Origin: a virus
Reading direction: 5' to 3' (one strand)
IMG/VR virus record: IMGVR_UViG_3300042987_000987
Coordinates: 1 to 29,080 of that record
Length of the DNA stretch: 29,080 nucleotides
Shown here: positions 23,031-28,923 of the stretch, piece after piece
Layout: every line of letters starts with the position of its first letter
How positions within the stretch are numbered: position 1 is the stretch's first letter
Translations under genes and position numbers: made by a program
Notes under the pieces: model-generated
What the model saw: only the letters and a program-made list of their open reading frames with translations
Told to the model about the DNA's origin: nothing
Database searches by the model: none

Positions 23031-23374
23031 GCGACGAACCCAAGGTGTTTAAGTTTCCAACGAGTCGGATCGTCCGCACTCCGTCTCAGGTCGACAGCCG
23101 AGGTGGAGAGGACGAGCGTAAGAAGGTCAGCATCGACATCATAGTCGACAACTGCCTAGAGGTGTTCGCCGCAGCCCTAGCCTCCAACCGTGTCGACTTC
23201 AAGGACGGTGAAGTGCTTCGTATGTTTGGGTTCTCCATGGAGTGCCTAAGAGCCGCGGCCTACCGCGGCCTGAGCATAGAACATCCTCTTCACGCGCTCA
23301 TGCCGCAGTTCATAACCGAGGCTGAAGCAAAGATGGCGTTGACACGGAGCGAGTCTCCTGATATAATTAGCTAG
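23027..23374 (+). CDS. Conserved phage hypothetical protein (115 aa)
   Basis: The protein starts MSDEPKVFKFPTSRIVRTPS and has a helical second half (IDIIVDNCLEVFAAALASNR, RMFGFSMECLRAAAYRGLSI). Small proteins with an FKFPTxRI opening followed by a helical bundle recur in T4-like phages; function is unknown. The start overlaps the previous stop by four bases. Its 3' end contains the promoter at 23339-23367, so the final residues (LTRSESPDIIS) are shaped by promoter sequence. Confidence 0.6.
   Translation: MSDEPKVFKFPTSRIVRTPSQVDSRGGEDERKKVSIDIIVDNCLEVFAAALASNRVDFKDGEVLRMFGFSMECLRAAAYRGLSIEHPLHALMPQFITEAEAKMALTRSESPDIIS
23339..23367 (+). promoter_or_regulatory. Consensus sigma70-like promoter for RNase H
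   Basis: TTGACA at 23339-23344, 17-bp spacer, TATAAT at 23362-23367 preceded by TGA. It is perfect at both boxes and nested in the end of the upstream gene. Start expected near 23374, giving a 19-nt leader with GGAGATG ahead of GTG 23393. Confidence 0.85.
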
Positions 23375-23392
23375 TAGCATGGAGATGACGCC

Positions 23393-24277
23393 GTGATCTT
23401 AGTCGACCTCAACCAAGTCATGATCTCGAACCTGATGGTTCACATTCACTCGTCCAACAGCCACCACGAGGTCGGCTCTGGGGCCACGGTGGTAGACGAG
23501 TCCATGGTCAGGCACATGGTTCTCAACAGCCTACGCATGTACAATAAGAAGTTTGGTCAGGAGTTCGGCGAGCTCGTGATCTGCATCGACGACAAGCAGT
23601 ACTGGCGTCGCGAAGTCTATCCGCACTACAAGGCGCACCGGCGGCGCGACCGTGAGAAGTCCGACGTCGACTGGCAGGTGCTCTTCGACGCGATGCACAT
23701 GATTCGCGCCGAGCTCAAGGAGCACATGCCGTACAAGGTCGTGCAGGTCCCTCGAGCCGAGGCCGACGACATCATCGGTGCGGTCTGCATCGACCGCGGC
23801 TCGATCCTCAACGCAGGCGAGAAGCTTCTGGTGCTGTCTGGCGACAAGGACTTCGGTCAGCTCCTTCGGTACGGCAACGTGTATCAGTACGCGCCGGTTC
23901 AGAAGAAGATGATCGCGATCGACAACGCCGAGCGGTTTCTTCGCGAACACATCCTCCTCGGCGACCGTGGCGACGGTATTCCAAACTTTCTGTCAGAAGA
24001 CGACACCTTCGTCGCTAACAAGCGTCAGCGCCCGCTGTCTCGAACCAAGCTGGCGGAGTGGGTGACTATGAACCCGAGCGACTTCTGCGACGACGCCATG
24101 CTTCGCGGTTACAGGCGCAACGAGCAGCTGATCGACCTGTCTCACATTCCGACCGACGTTCGCGACTCCATCCTAGCAGCGCTCGACGATGCCAAGCCGG
24201 CGCCTCGCAGTAAGATGTTCTCATACTTCGTGGAGAAGCGCCTCCGCAAGTTGACTGAAGCTATCGCGGAGTTCTAA
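23393..24277 (+). CDS. T4 RNase H-like 5'-3' exonuclease (FEN family)
   Basis: This 294-residue protein corresponds to T4 RNase H (305 residues), which removes RNA primers and flaps at Okazaki fragments. Metal-binding acidic clusters of the FEN/PIN-like fold appear in order: ILVDLN (D5), VICIDD with YWRREVYPHYKAHR (arch/bridge region), RAEADDIIGA (about 123-132), LSGDKDFGQLL (about 150) and LLGDRGDGIPNF. The last is the helix-turn region that binds duplex DNA. It would act with the primase and helicase. It has its own strong promoter. GTG start, with GGAG eight bases before. Confidence 0.88.
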   Translation: MILVDLNQVMISNLMVHIHSSNSHHEVGSGATVVDESMVRHMVLNSLRMYNKKFGQEFGELVICIDDKQYWRREVYPHYKAHRRRDREKSDVDWQVLFDAMHMIRAELKEHMPYKVVQVPRAEADDIIGAVCIDRGSILNAGEKLLVLSGDKDFGQLLRYGNVYQYAPVQKKMIAIDNAERFLREHILLGDRGDGIPNFLSEDDTFVANKRQRPLSRTKLAEWVTMNPSDFCDDAMLRGYRRNEQLIDLSHIPTDVRDSILAALDDAKPAPRSKMFSYFVEKRLRKLTEAIAEF

Positions 24278-24278
24278 C

Positions 24279-24599
24279 ATGCCACTCTTCAAGATCGAAG
24301 TCATGAGCTGCTTCCGAAACACTTACGTGGTTGAGGCAGACGATGCTGAGGCCGCGGAGGACGCGTTCCTCGTGGCCGATATGGATCACGACGATCCTCC
24401 AGTCGAGGTCGATCAGAAGCACGTCGGTACACTAAACTTCATGACTGACGAGATAAGTCGGCGAGACCTCGACCGCATTCTAGAGGCTAGCTACAACGGC
24501 CACCTCGGAGACGCGCTCGTAATTCAGGCTGGGTACGCCACCGCCAAGATGGTAAGTCGAGCTCGCGCCGCCGCGGAACAAAAAAATGAAGATGACTGA
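24279..24599 (+). CDS. Hypothetical acidic protein (106 aa)
   Basis: The N-terminal 50 residues (MPLFKIEVMSCFRNTYVVEA, then DDAEAAEDAFLVADMD) have the pattern of the small alpha/beta phage modules in which a strand, VEAxxxxEAxxxA helix and acidic loop alternate. The second half is helical and Ala-rich (ALVIQAGYATAKMVSRARAA). No catalytic motif is visible. It starts one base after the RNase H stop and is co-transcribed with it. Confidence 0.55.
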   Translation: MPLFKIEVMSCFRNTYVVEADDAEAAEDAFLVADMDHDDPPVEVDQKHVGTLNFMTDEISRRDLDRILEASYNGHLGDALVIQAGYATAKMVSRARAAAEQKNEDD

Positions 24600-24789
24600 T
24601 AAGTGTTTGATTCATCAGACGAGCGGCGCGCGTGATTTTCGAGACTCTGAGTACGCTTGGTTCAGATGCGCCACGCACGGTGTCGATTTTGTATTCGTGA
24701 CTTACTGCGACATCACTCGAGAGTGTAGAACACCTATCTTATGTAATGACCGCCGCTATGACACCGAGCCACAAGTCGACTATCCATAA
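24586..24789 (+). CDS. Small Cys-containing hypothetical protein (67 aa)
   Basis: The product has five cysteines and two histidines (CLIHQ, CATH, YCDITRECR, ILCN) that could form a small metal site, with aromatic residues between. It overlaps the preceding gene by 14 bases from ATG 24586; the second in-frame ATG at 24592 (8-base overlap) is equally possible. No clear ribosome site is present. Base composition is visibly more AT-rich than in neighbours (for example TTTTGTATTC), which may mark a more recent acquisition. Function unknown. Confidence 0.45.
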   Translation: MKMTDKCLIHQTSGARDFRDSEYAWFRCATHGVDFVFVTYCDITRECRTPILCNDRRYDTEPQVDYP

Positions 24790-24806
24790 GCCTAAGGAGA
24801 CGCAAG

Positions 24807-25232
24807 ATGATGAAGAAGCTATCTAAGATAATCTCTGAGATCGAGTCGGCCAAGGACGTCGGTGAGCAGGTCGCTCGGCTTCGAGCGGCAGATAGTCGTT
24901 CTGTTCGAGACGTACTCCTCTACACACTGCACCCTCAGGTCGAGTGGAAGCTTCCTCAGACCGACCCGCCGTACAAGCCGCTGTTCGAGGCGGCCGACGC
25001 CGAGGGTCGCCTGCACTCCGACACTAAGATGTTTCAGTACTTCACGAACACTCAGGAAGGAATGAACACCAAGCAGGCAAAGCGAGAGCAGATGTTCATC
25101 ACTCTCCTTGAGTCGCTCGATCCGGAAGACGCTAAGTTCATGCTCAGGATCAAGAACAAGGACGTCCGCATCTCTCGCGAGGCCGTCGACATCGCTATGC
25201 CGGACTTGACCAAGGGGTGGCCAAAAGCGTGA
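24807..25232 (+). CDS. Conserved T4-like phage protein (DUF6433-like, 141 aa)
   Basis: The protein contains a short helical start (KKLSKIISEIESAKDVGEQV), the segment SVRDVLLYTLHPQVEWKLPQ, the conserved PPYKP turn, and MNTKQAKREQMFITLLESLD followed by a PEDAKFML block. This order matches the DUF6433-like family of T4-like phages. Function is unknown; it is soluble and helical and often lies near replication genes. TAAGGAGA precedes the ATG. Its end overlaps the next GTG by four bases. Confidence 0.7.
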   Translation: MMKKLSKIISEIESAKDVGEQVARLRAADSRSVRDVLLYTLHPQVEWKLPQTDPPYKPLFEAADAEGRLHSDTKMFQYFTNTQEGMNTKQAKREQMFITLLESLDPEDAKFMLRIKNKDVRISREAVDIAMPDLTKGWPKA

Positions 25233-25819
25233 GCACGGCGTTCGTAATTGGAAACGGAAGGAGTCGGTCGTCGTTCGACATACGTCGGCTGAGAGGCCGA
25301 GGCGTAGTCTACGGCTGCAACGCGCTTTATCGAGAGTTTGCTCCAGGCTACGAACTTCCCGACTATTTGGTCGCTATCGATCCAGGTATGATCGAGGAGG
25401 TCGACCGAAGCGACTTTCCAAAGTCGAGGTTCATCGTCCCTCCCCTCGACGAGCAGTGGGAGCCGCGCGAGTGCAACCCCATGCGTGCTCGAAGCAACGC
25501 CGGCATCAACGCGATTCGAGAAGCGATTAAGGCCGGCCACCGAAGCGTGGTGTGCCTCGGCTTCGACTTCTTGATCGACGATCGGTCGGCTTCGGTCAGC
25601 AACATCTTTGAGAACACTGCGAACTACGGTCCTGAGACGCGAGCCATCTACGAGGAGAACTCCGGTCGACGCCGGTACCTCGAGTGGGTGGCGCGCCGAA
25701 ACTTTGACGTTGAGCTGTACTTTGTGTTTCCACGAGACAGCCGACTGCTCGAGGTTGACACGCAGTTCGACAACGTCATGACGCTGACATACGATAACCT
25801 AGAGAGGATAGCGAAGTGA
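25229..25819 (+). CDS. Rossmann-like protein, GT42/MptE-like
   Basis: From the coupled GTG at 25229 the 196-residue protein begins STAFVIGNGRSRSSFDIRRL. GNGxS followed by VVYGCNALYREF and YLVAID is the pattern shared by GT42 sialyltransferases (Cst type) and MptE/DUF115 proteins. A second block, SVVCLGFDFL, and a late YLEWVARRNFDVELYFVF resemble the end of that fold. Similar proteins occur in T4-like cyanophages without assigned function. A CMP-sugar-dependent transferase is possible, but the catalytic His/Tyr cannot be placed confidently. An in-frame GTG at 25217 is an alternative start. Confidence 0.6.
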   Translation: MSTAFVIGNGRSRSSFDIRRLRGRGVVYGCNALYREFAPGYELPDYLVAIDPGMIEEVDRSDFPKSRFIVPPLDEQWEPRECNPMRARSNAGINAIREAIKAGHRSVVCLGFDFLIDDRSASVSNIFENTANYGPETRAIYEENSGRRRYLEWVARRNFDVELYFVFPRDSRLLEVDTQFDNVMTLTYDNLERIAK

Positions 25820-26496
25820 GAGTGCACATCCGCGGTCAGATGGGAGTTCAGATCCTTCAGTCGTTCGTAGCGTTGAGTCGCCTGCACGACGATGAGGAAC
25901 CCATCATCGTCGTCAACACCGCCGGGCTGCACTACGATGCCACCGAGAAGCTGACTCAAGTGTTCGACGTCAAGTGCGAGATTCGCCACCAGGACGAGAT
26001 GAGAAAGACACCGTACTGGGAGCCGGGTGCCGCCGAGGCCGTCTACCACACGCGCGAGCGTACGCTCAGCAAGTGGCTTCAGCCAAAGAAGCACAAGTTC
26101 AGCGGCCTACTCCTTCAGGTCATGCACTGCCGCGGCGGCGACAAGTCGGTGGCGAGCGCCGAGGCGTACAAGGTCCTGGCCGATCGCGTCGGCTTGAAGA
26201 TCGACCTCGTGGTGTCTAACGACCGCACTCTAGGCGAGAGCGTGGCGTCGCAGATCGGCGCCGAGTTCAATCCCGAGTCGACACCCATCGAGGACTGGGT
26301 GACGCTTCTCAACGCCAACGCCGTGGTGGCGGCGCCGTCGGCTTTTGTGGCCAGCACGCTCGTTCTCGATCCAAATAAGCGCATTCACTTCGCAGGCGAG
26401 TCTCTGTGCGACGGTCCGTACTCGGCTACGGCCGGCGACCTGCTCTTCATCGACGAGATGTCGCGCTACTGCAAGAGTGTCGGAGTCGTGGGATGA
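25816..26496 (+). CDS. Fucosyltransferase-like protein (GT11-type GT-B fold)
   Basis: This 226-residue protein starts RVHIRGQMGVQILQSFVALS, echoing the GGLGNQMFQYAxAL opening of GT11 alpha-1,2-fucosyltransferases. HCRGGDK (H104, R106, D109) matches the HxRxGD motif that binds GDP-sugar in GT11/GT23-type enzymes. DLVVSNDRTLGESVASQIGA and a late NANAVVAAPSAFVASTLVLD resemble the fvfSDD and IxANSSFSWWxAxL blocks. The protein is shorter than typical GT11 (about 290), so some loops are missing. It overlaps both neighbours by four bases. The call is suggestive, not certain. Confidence 0.55.
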   Translation: MRVHIRGQMGVQILQSFVALSRLHDDEEPIIVVNTAGLHYDATEKLTQVFDVKCEIRHQDEMRKTPYWEPGAAEAVYHTRERTLSKWLQPKKHKFSGLLLQVMHCRGGDKSVASAEAYKVLADRVGLKIDLVVSNDRTLGESVASQIGAEFNPESTPIEDWVTLLNANAVVAAPSAFVASTLVLDPNKRIHFAGESLCDGPYSATAGDLLFIDEMSRYCKSVGVVG

Positions 26497-27488
26497 GCTA
26501 CGCGCTTCTAAACATTCTCAGAGACAGCGGGCAGTACACTGCGGAGGAACTAAAGCTGGCCGACGACTTAGTGTTTGCCGCTAACTCGACGCAGTCTCTG
26601 TCGGTCGTCAATGATGCGGCTCGCAAGCTGTTCGCATCGATCGCACCGACCGCTGACGTGACGGAACTAATGAGTAGCGCTAAGAACCTGCACTCCATGC
26701 GACTGACTCGAGTAGATGCAGCCCGCGGAATCCATGCGGCTCGAGCATGGATGGCTCGTGCGGCTCAGAACGTTCGTCGCCGCCTGCACCCATGCGACAC
26801 GACTCACGCCATCGAGTACGACATCAACGGCATCACCTGCGTCAGAAACTTCATGGGCGACGAGGCGGCGTCGGATATATCCGAGATGATCAAGACGCTG
26901 CCCGTGTCGACGGCTAAGAACGGAGCCAACCTGGTCTTGGCTCACGACCACGAGACGTCTCGCCGGTGCCTAGCTAAGATTCGCCGAGTCGCGTTCGACT
27001 GCCACGCTCTCGGTGAAGACCATGCTGACGGCAACTCTCAGGTGTCTCTCAACTCATTCTTTCAGAGAGTAAAGAACGCACCTGGTGACGGCGACGTACA
27101 GAAGGTCCACCACCAGGACACGTACTTTAGCGCTCTTAAGTTCTGGTACTTTCCCGATGCTGTGAGGCTGGAAGACGGCCCGTTCCACTATGTCAGTCGG
27201 TCTCACTTACTGAACCGAGAGAGGCTGGACTTCATTCACCAGCAGAGCCTTACGTTCTACGACCACAAGATCGAGGTCGAGCGCACGTACGGTCACGCCG
27301 AGGGTTCGCTCAGAGCGTTCCTCAGCGAGCTTAGAGACATGGACCTGTTCGAGGAGGCCGTAGTCTGTGAGTCGGACACGCTCGTGGTCGCCAACGTCTT
27401 TGGGTTCCACCGCCGAGGCGAGGCTAAGCACGACCACGTTCGAGACGCGATCCACGGTTCGATCCGACTCGAGAGGCCGTTCGAGTGA
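26493..27488 (+). CDS. PhyH-type 2-oxoglutarate/Fe(II) dioxygenase
   Basis: From the coupled ATG 26493 the protein is 331 residues. The C-terminal half carries the iron facial triad: H207-x-D209 in KVHHQDTYFSALKFWYFP and distal H306 in VANVFGFHRRG. R317 is well placed to bind the 2-oxoglutarate carboxylate. GPFHYVSRSH is the usual PhyH link between these motifs. The N-terminal 110 residues are helical and unassigned. PhyH enzymes hydroxylate small molecules, lipids or sugar-nucleotide products; the adjacent transferase-like genes suggest a glycan-related substrate. The frame opens further upstream, inside the previous gene, but the ATGA overlap fixes the start. Confidence 0.82.
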   Translation: MSYALLNILRDSGQYTAEELKLADDLVFAANSTQSLSVVNDAARKLFASIAPTADVTELMSSAKNLHSMRLTRVDAARGIHAARAWMARAAQNVRRRLHPCDTTHAIEYDINGITCVRNFMGDEAASDISEMIKTLPVSTAKNGANLVLAHDHETSRRCLAKIRRVAFDCHALGEDHADGNSQVSLNSFFQRVKNAPGDGDVQKVHHQDTYFSALKFWYFPDAVRLEDGPFHYVSRSHLLNRERLDFIHQQSLTFYDHKIEVERTYGHAEGSLRAFLSELRDMDLFEEAVVCESDTLVVANVFGFHRRGEAKHDHVRDAIHGSIRLERPFE

Positions 27489-27643
27489 GAGTCTTAGCTC
27501 TGGCTCTAGCCCTCGGTGGCTGCTCGTCGATGTGCACGTCAGACGTAAAGACCAACCCGTGCGTCGGTCTAGGCAGTGAGACTAGAGTGACGATCGAGAC
27601 TAAAGAAATTTTTGTCGTTCCAGCAGTTACTTACCGATTCTAA
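27485..27643 (+). CDS. Small lipoprotein (52 aa)
   Basis: A GTG-initiated frame overlaps the dioxygenase stop by four bases. It encodes a short signal (RVLALALALGGC) with lipobox L10-G11-G12-C13 followed by SSMCTSD, then a small polar domain with two further cysteines (C17, C26) and a hydrophobic end (EIFVVPAVTYRF). Size and lipid signal resemble Rz1-like o-spanins or small superinfection/receptor-masking lipoproteins. It is not paired with a second i-spanin gene here, so the role is open. Confidence 0.6.
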   Translation: MRVLALALALGGCSSMCTSDVKTNPCVGLGSETRVTIETKEIFVVPAVTYRF

Positions 27644-27774
27644 GTAATATATAGAACATGGACAAAAGGAGACTCAACGTTCTGTGCCGAGATCAGAAAC
27701 AAATGCATTGGAATATTCGCGAGGTCTCAAGATAGACTAGCTCGGCTCTGCGTACATCTTAAGAGTACTTAGAA

Positions 27775-27812
27775 AAGGCCGAGACCAAGTTGGGATCGGC
27801 CTTAGTTTTTTT
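27775..27812 (+). terminator. Rho-independent terminator
   Basis: AAGGCCGA (27775-27782) pairs perfectly with TCGGCCTT (27796-27803) across a 13-nt loop, followed by AG and seven Ts (27806-27812). It ends the long upstream operon, and a strong promoter begins four bases later. The 130 bases between the lipoprotein gene and this stem are AT-rich, with only tiny open frames (25 codons at 27658, 18 at 27684) that I do not call. Confidence 0.8.
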
Positions 27813-27816
27813 GTCG

Positions 27817-27845
27817 TTGACAACGGTCTCGAACCGTTGTATAAA
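27817..27845 (+). promoter_or_regulatory. Sigma70-like promoter P1 with spacer dyad
   Basis: TTGACA at 27817-27822, 17-bp spacer, TATAAA at 27840-27845. The spacer is filled by a perfect 7-bp inverted repeat: CAACGGT (27821-27827) and ACCGTTG (27833-27839) with a 5-bp centre. A dyad between -35 and -10 is a classic repressor-operator position. Start expected near 27852. Confidence 0.75.
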
Positions 27846-27876
27846 TGACATAACGGTCGGTGAGGAAGCCGGTCGA

Positions 27877-27914
27877 AGTCTGGTGCAAAAAGTCGTTGAC
27901 ATACGTACCAGACT
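27877..27914 (+). promoter_or_regulatory. Inverted repeat around the P2 -35 box
   Basis: AGTCTGGT (27877-27884) is repeated inverted as ACCAGACT (27907-27914), extendable to ten pairs with one G-T and one C-G pair inside. The arms flank the -35 box of P2. It may be an operator, or a stem in the RNA made from P1 that forms while P2 is bypassed. Confidence 0.55.
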
Positions 27915-27924
27915 GTCGTATAAA
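27896..27924 (+). promoter_or_regulatory. Sigma70-like promoter P2
   Basis: TTGACA at 27896-27901, 17-bp spacer, TATAAA at 27919-27924. Start expected near 27931, one base before a perfect 9-bp hairpin. P1 and P2 share GTCGTTGACA and TATAAATG, suggesting duplication of one promoter cassette 79 bp apart. Confidence 0.75.
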
Positions 27925-27930
27925 TGGTTA

Positions 27931-28195
27931 TGACTCTGGAAATGAAGTCCAGAGTCGACTCCAGTAGGGAGTCACCGGTATCGCGGAACGAGGCTGCGAG
28001 CCGCCGGTCTACAAGGGTTCGAACGGGCGGGACTGAGGATGAAAGCTCTGGCGGTAACGGAGCGAGTAAAATCCAGGAGTGGCATGGCTTTGACCGTTGA
28101 GCCCTATCAACCGTCCGTACTGCATCACGAAAGCCACGCGGGAAGCGCCAGTGCAGTGGTACCCGCACCAATTTTGCTCGAGTGAGCATCGCAGT
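27931..28195 (+). ncRNA. Candidate structured non-coding RNA
   Basis: No credible coding frame lies in this 265-base stretch, yet it follows a strong promoter and is dense in perfect inverted repeats. Helices: 27932-27940/27948-27956 (9 bp, 7-nt loop), 27957-27962/27968-27973 (6 bp), 27974-27978/28004-28008 enclosing GGCT-GCG-AGCC, CTCTG/CGGAG near 28047-28062, a GACCGTTGA/TCAACCGTC stem with one C-C mismatch near 28093-28116, an ACTGCA/TGCAGT long-range helix, GCGGG/CCCGC near 28139-28166, and TGCTC/GAGCA at 28175-28188. Two copies of CCA-like ends (28168-28170, 28265-28267) and a GGTTCGAAC at 28017 recall tRNA elements, but no second tRNA folds. It may be a leader processed with tRNA-Met or an independent RNA. 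Confidence 0.45.
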
Positions 28196-28267
28196 TGCGG
28201 AGAGGACCGGGTCCCATCTTGGCTCATACCCAGGACCGCGCACGTTCGACTCGTGCCTCCGCAACCA
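28196..28267 (+). tRNA. tRNA-Met (CAT), with shortened D arm
   Basis: Acceptor TGCGGAG/CTCCGCA (28196-28202 with 28257-28263), discriminator A and encoded CCA. Anticodon arm CTTGG-CTCATAC-CCAGG with CAT at 28225-28227. T arm GCACG-TTCGACT-CGTGC. Only 15 bases separate acceptor and anticodon stems, folding as GGAC-CGG-GTCC, so the D loop is three bases yet still holds a GG. The initiator signature of three G-C pairs in the anticodon stem is absent, so it is an elongator Met or a lysidine-modified Ile tRNA. 72 nt in total. Confidence 0.65.
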
Positions 28268-28273
28268 TAAATA
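28266..28273 (+). promoter_or_regulatory. T4-type late promoter (CATAAATA) overlapping tRNA-Met CCA
   Basis: CATAAATA followed by C begins at the second base of the tRNA-Met CCA (28265-28267) and lies 20 bases before the HAD gene start, whose GGAGAGGAG ribosome site is between. It is identical to the element at 7303. Confidence 0.7.
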
Positions 28274-28292
28274 CACGGGAGAGGAGAGTGCC

Positions 28293-28922
28293 ATGCTGTC
28301 GTTCAGGTCGTTCATCGCTGAGGAGAGAGATCCGAAGTCTGACACGGCACACTTCACCGACATGGACGACACTCTCTTTCACTACGACAACGACAAGCTG
28401 CGCATTCACGTCAGAGACCAGCACGGCAACCACGTGCAGAGTCTGACGAACTCGCAGTTCAACACGCACAAGCTGCAGCCCGGACACCACTACGACTTCA
28501 GTGAGTTCCGGTCGGCTGAGAAGTTTGGTAAGACCGCTAAGCCGATTCGCAAGATGCTGTCGAAGATCAAGGCGATCCACAAGAAGAACAAGAACGTAGA
28601 GATCGTCACGGCTCGGTCTGACTTCGACGACAAAGATAAGTTCGCCCACCACATGAAGCGGTTTGGGTTAGACATTCACAAGATGCACGTTAGGCGAGCC
28701 GGCAACTTAGGTCTGCCTCCCGCCGAGGGTAAGAAGCGCATCATGTCCGATCAGATACGTAAGAACGGATACAAGAAGGCGCACCTCTACGACGACTCGA
28801 AGGCAAATCTCAACGCCTTCCTGTCGCTGAAGAAGGATCACCCAGACGTAGAGTTTCACGCCCACCACGTCGACCACGACGCTAAGACTGGCGTGACTAA
28901 GATCACTACGACAAAAGCTTAA
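28293..28922 (+). CDS. Late HAD-superfamily phosphatase with capsid-targeting-like N-terminus
   Basis: This 209-residue protein has HAD motif I DMDDT (D23, D25, T27), motif II in EIVTARSDF, a Lys-rich motif III region (EGKKRIMSDQIRKNG) and motif IV in AHLYDDS. It is likely to hydrolyse a phosphate monoester; T4 relatives in this superfamily include the 3'-phosphatase of polynucleotide kinase. The first residues, MLSFRSFIAEE, mirror the T4 capsid-targeting sequence MKTYQEFIAE and contain the [L/I]xE protease rule (IAE). The gene has a late promoter, so the enzyme may be packaged in the head. The frame extends upstream through tRNA-Met, but ATG 28293 with its ribosome site is the real start. 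Its stop is one base before tRNA-Glu. Confidence 0.75.
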   Translation: MLSFRSFIAEERDPKSDTAHFTDMDDTLFHYDNDKLRIHVRDQHGNHVQSLTNSQFNTHKLQPGHHYDFSEFRSAEKFGKTAKPIRKMLSKIKAIHKKNKNVEIVTARSDFDDKDKFAHHMKRFGLDIHKMHVRRAGNLGLPPAEGKKRIMSDQIRKNGYKKAHLYDDSKANLNAFLSLKKDHPDVEFHAHHVDHDAKTGVTKITTTKA

Positions 28923-28923
28923 C

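Noticed and set aside
27658-27735. A 25-codon frame (and an 18-codon frame from GTG 27684) between lipoprotein and terminator
   Set aside because: No good ribosome site spacing for either and no recognisable product.
28033-28045. CTGAGGATGAAA, resembling a hammerhead ribozyme core
   Set aside because: Only one base could form the loop between the two core halves, so no stem II exists, and no flanking stems I and III fit.
28027-28170. tRNA-like end CCCGCACCA with a GCGGG partner
   Set aside because: Only five acceptor pairs, no T arm or anticodon arm between them; better treated as part of the structured region.
28011-28267. Possible tmRNA (GGTTCGAACGGG near one end, encoded CCA at the other)
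   Set aside because: The 5' and 3' acceptor strands do not pair, no ANDxxAxA-like tag frame is present, and the 3' part has a true anticodon arm.
27737-28372. A 211-codon open frame on the minus strand
   Set aside because: It runs antisense across the terminator, promoters, structured region, tRNA-Met and the HAD start, and its product is low-complexity and unrecognisable.
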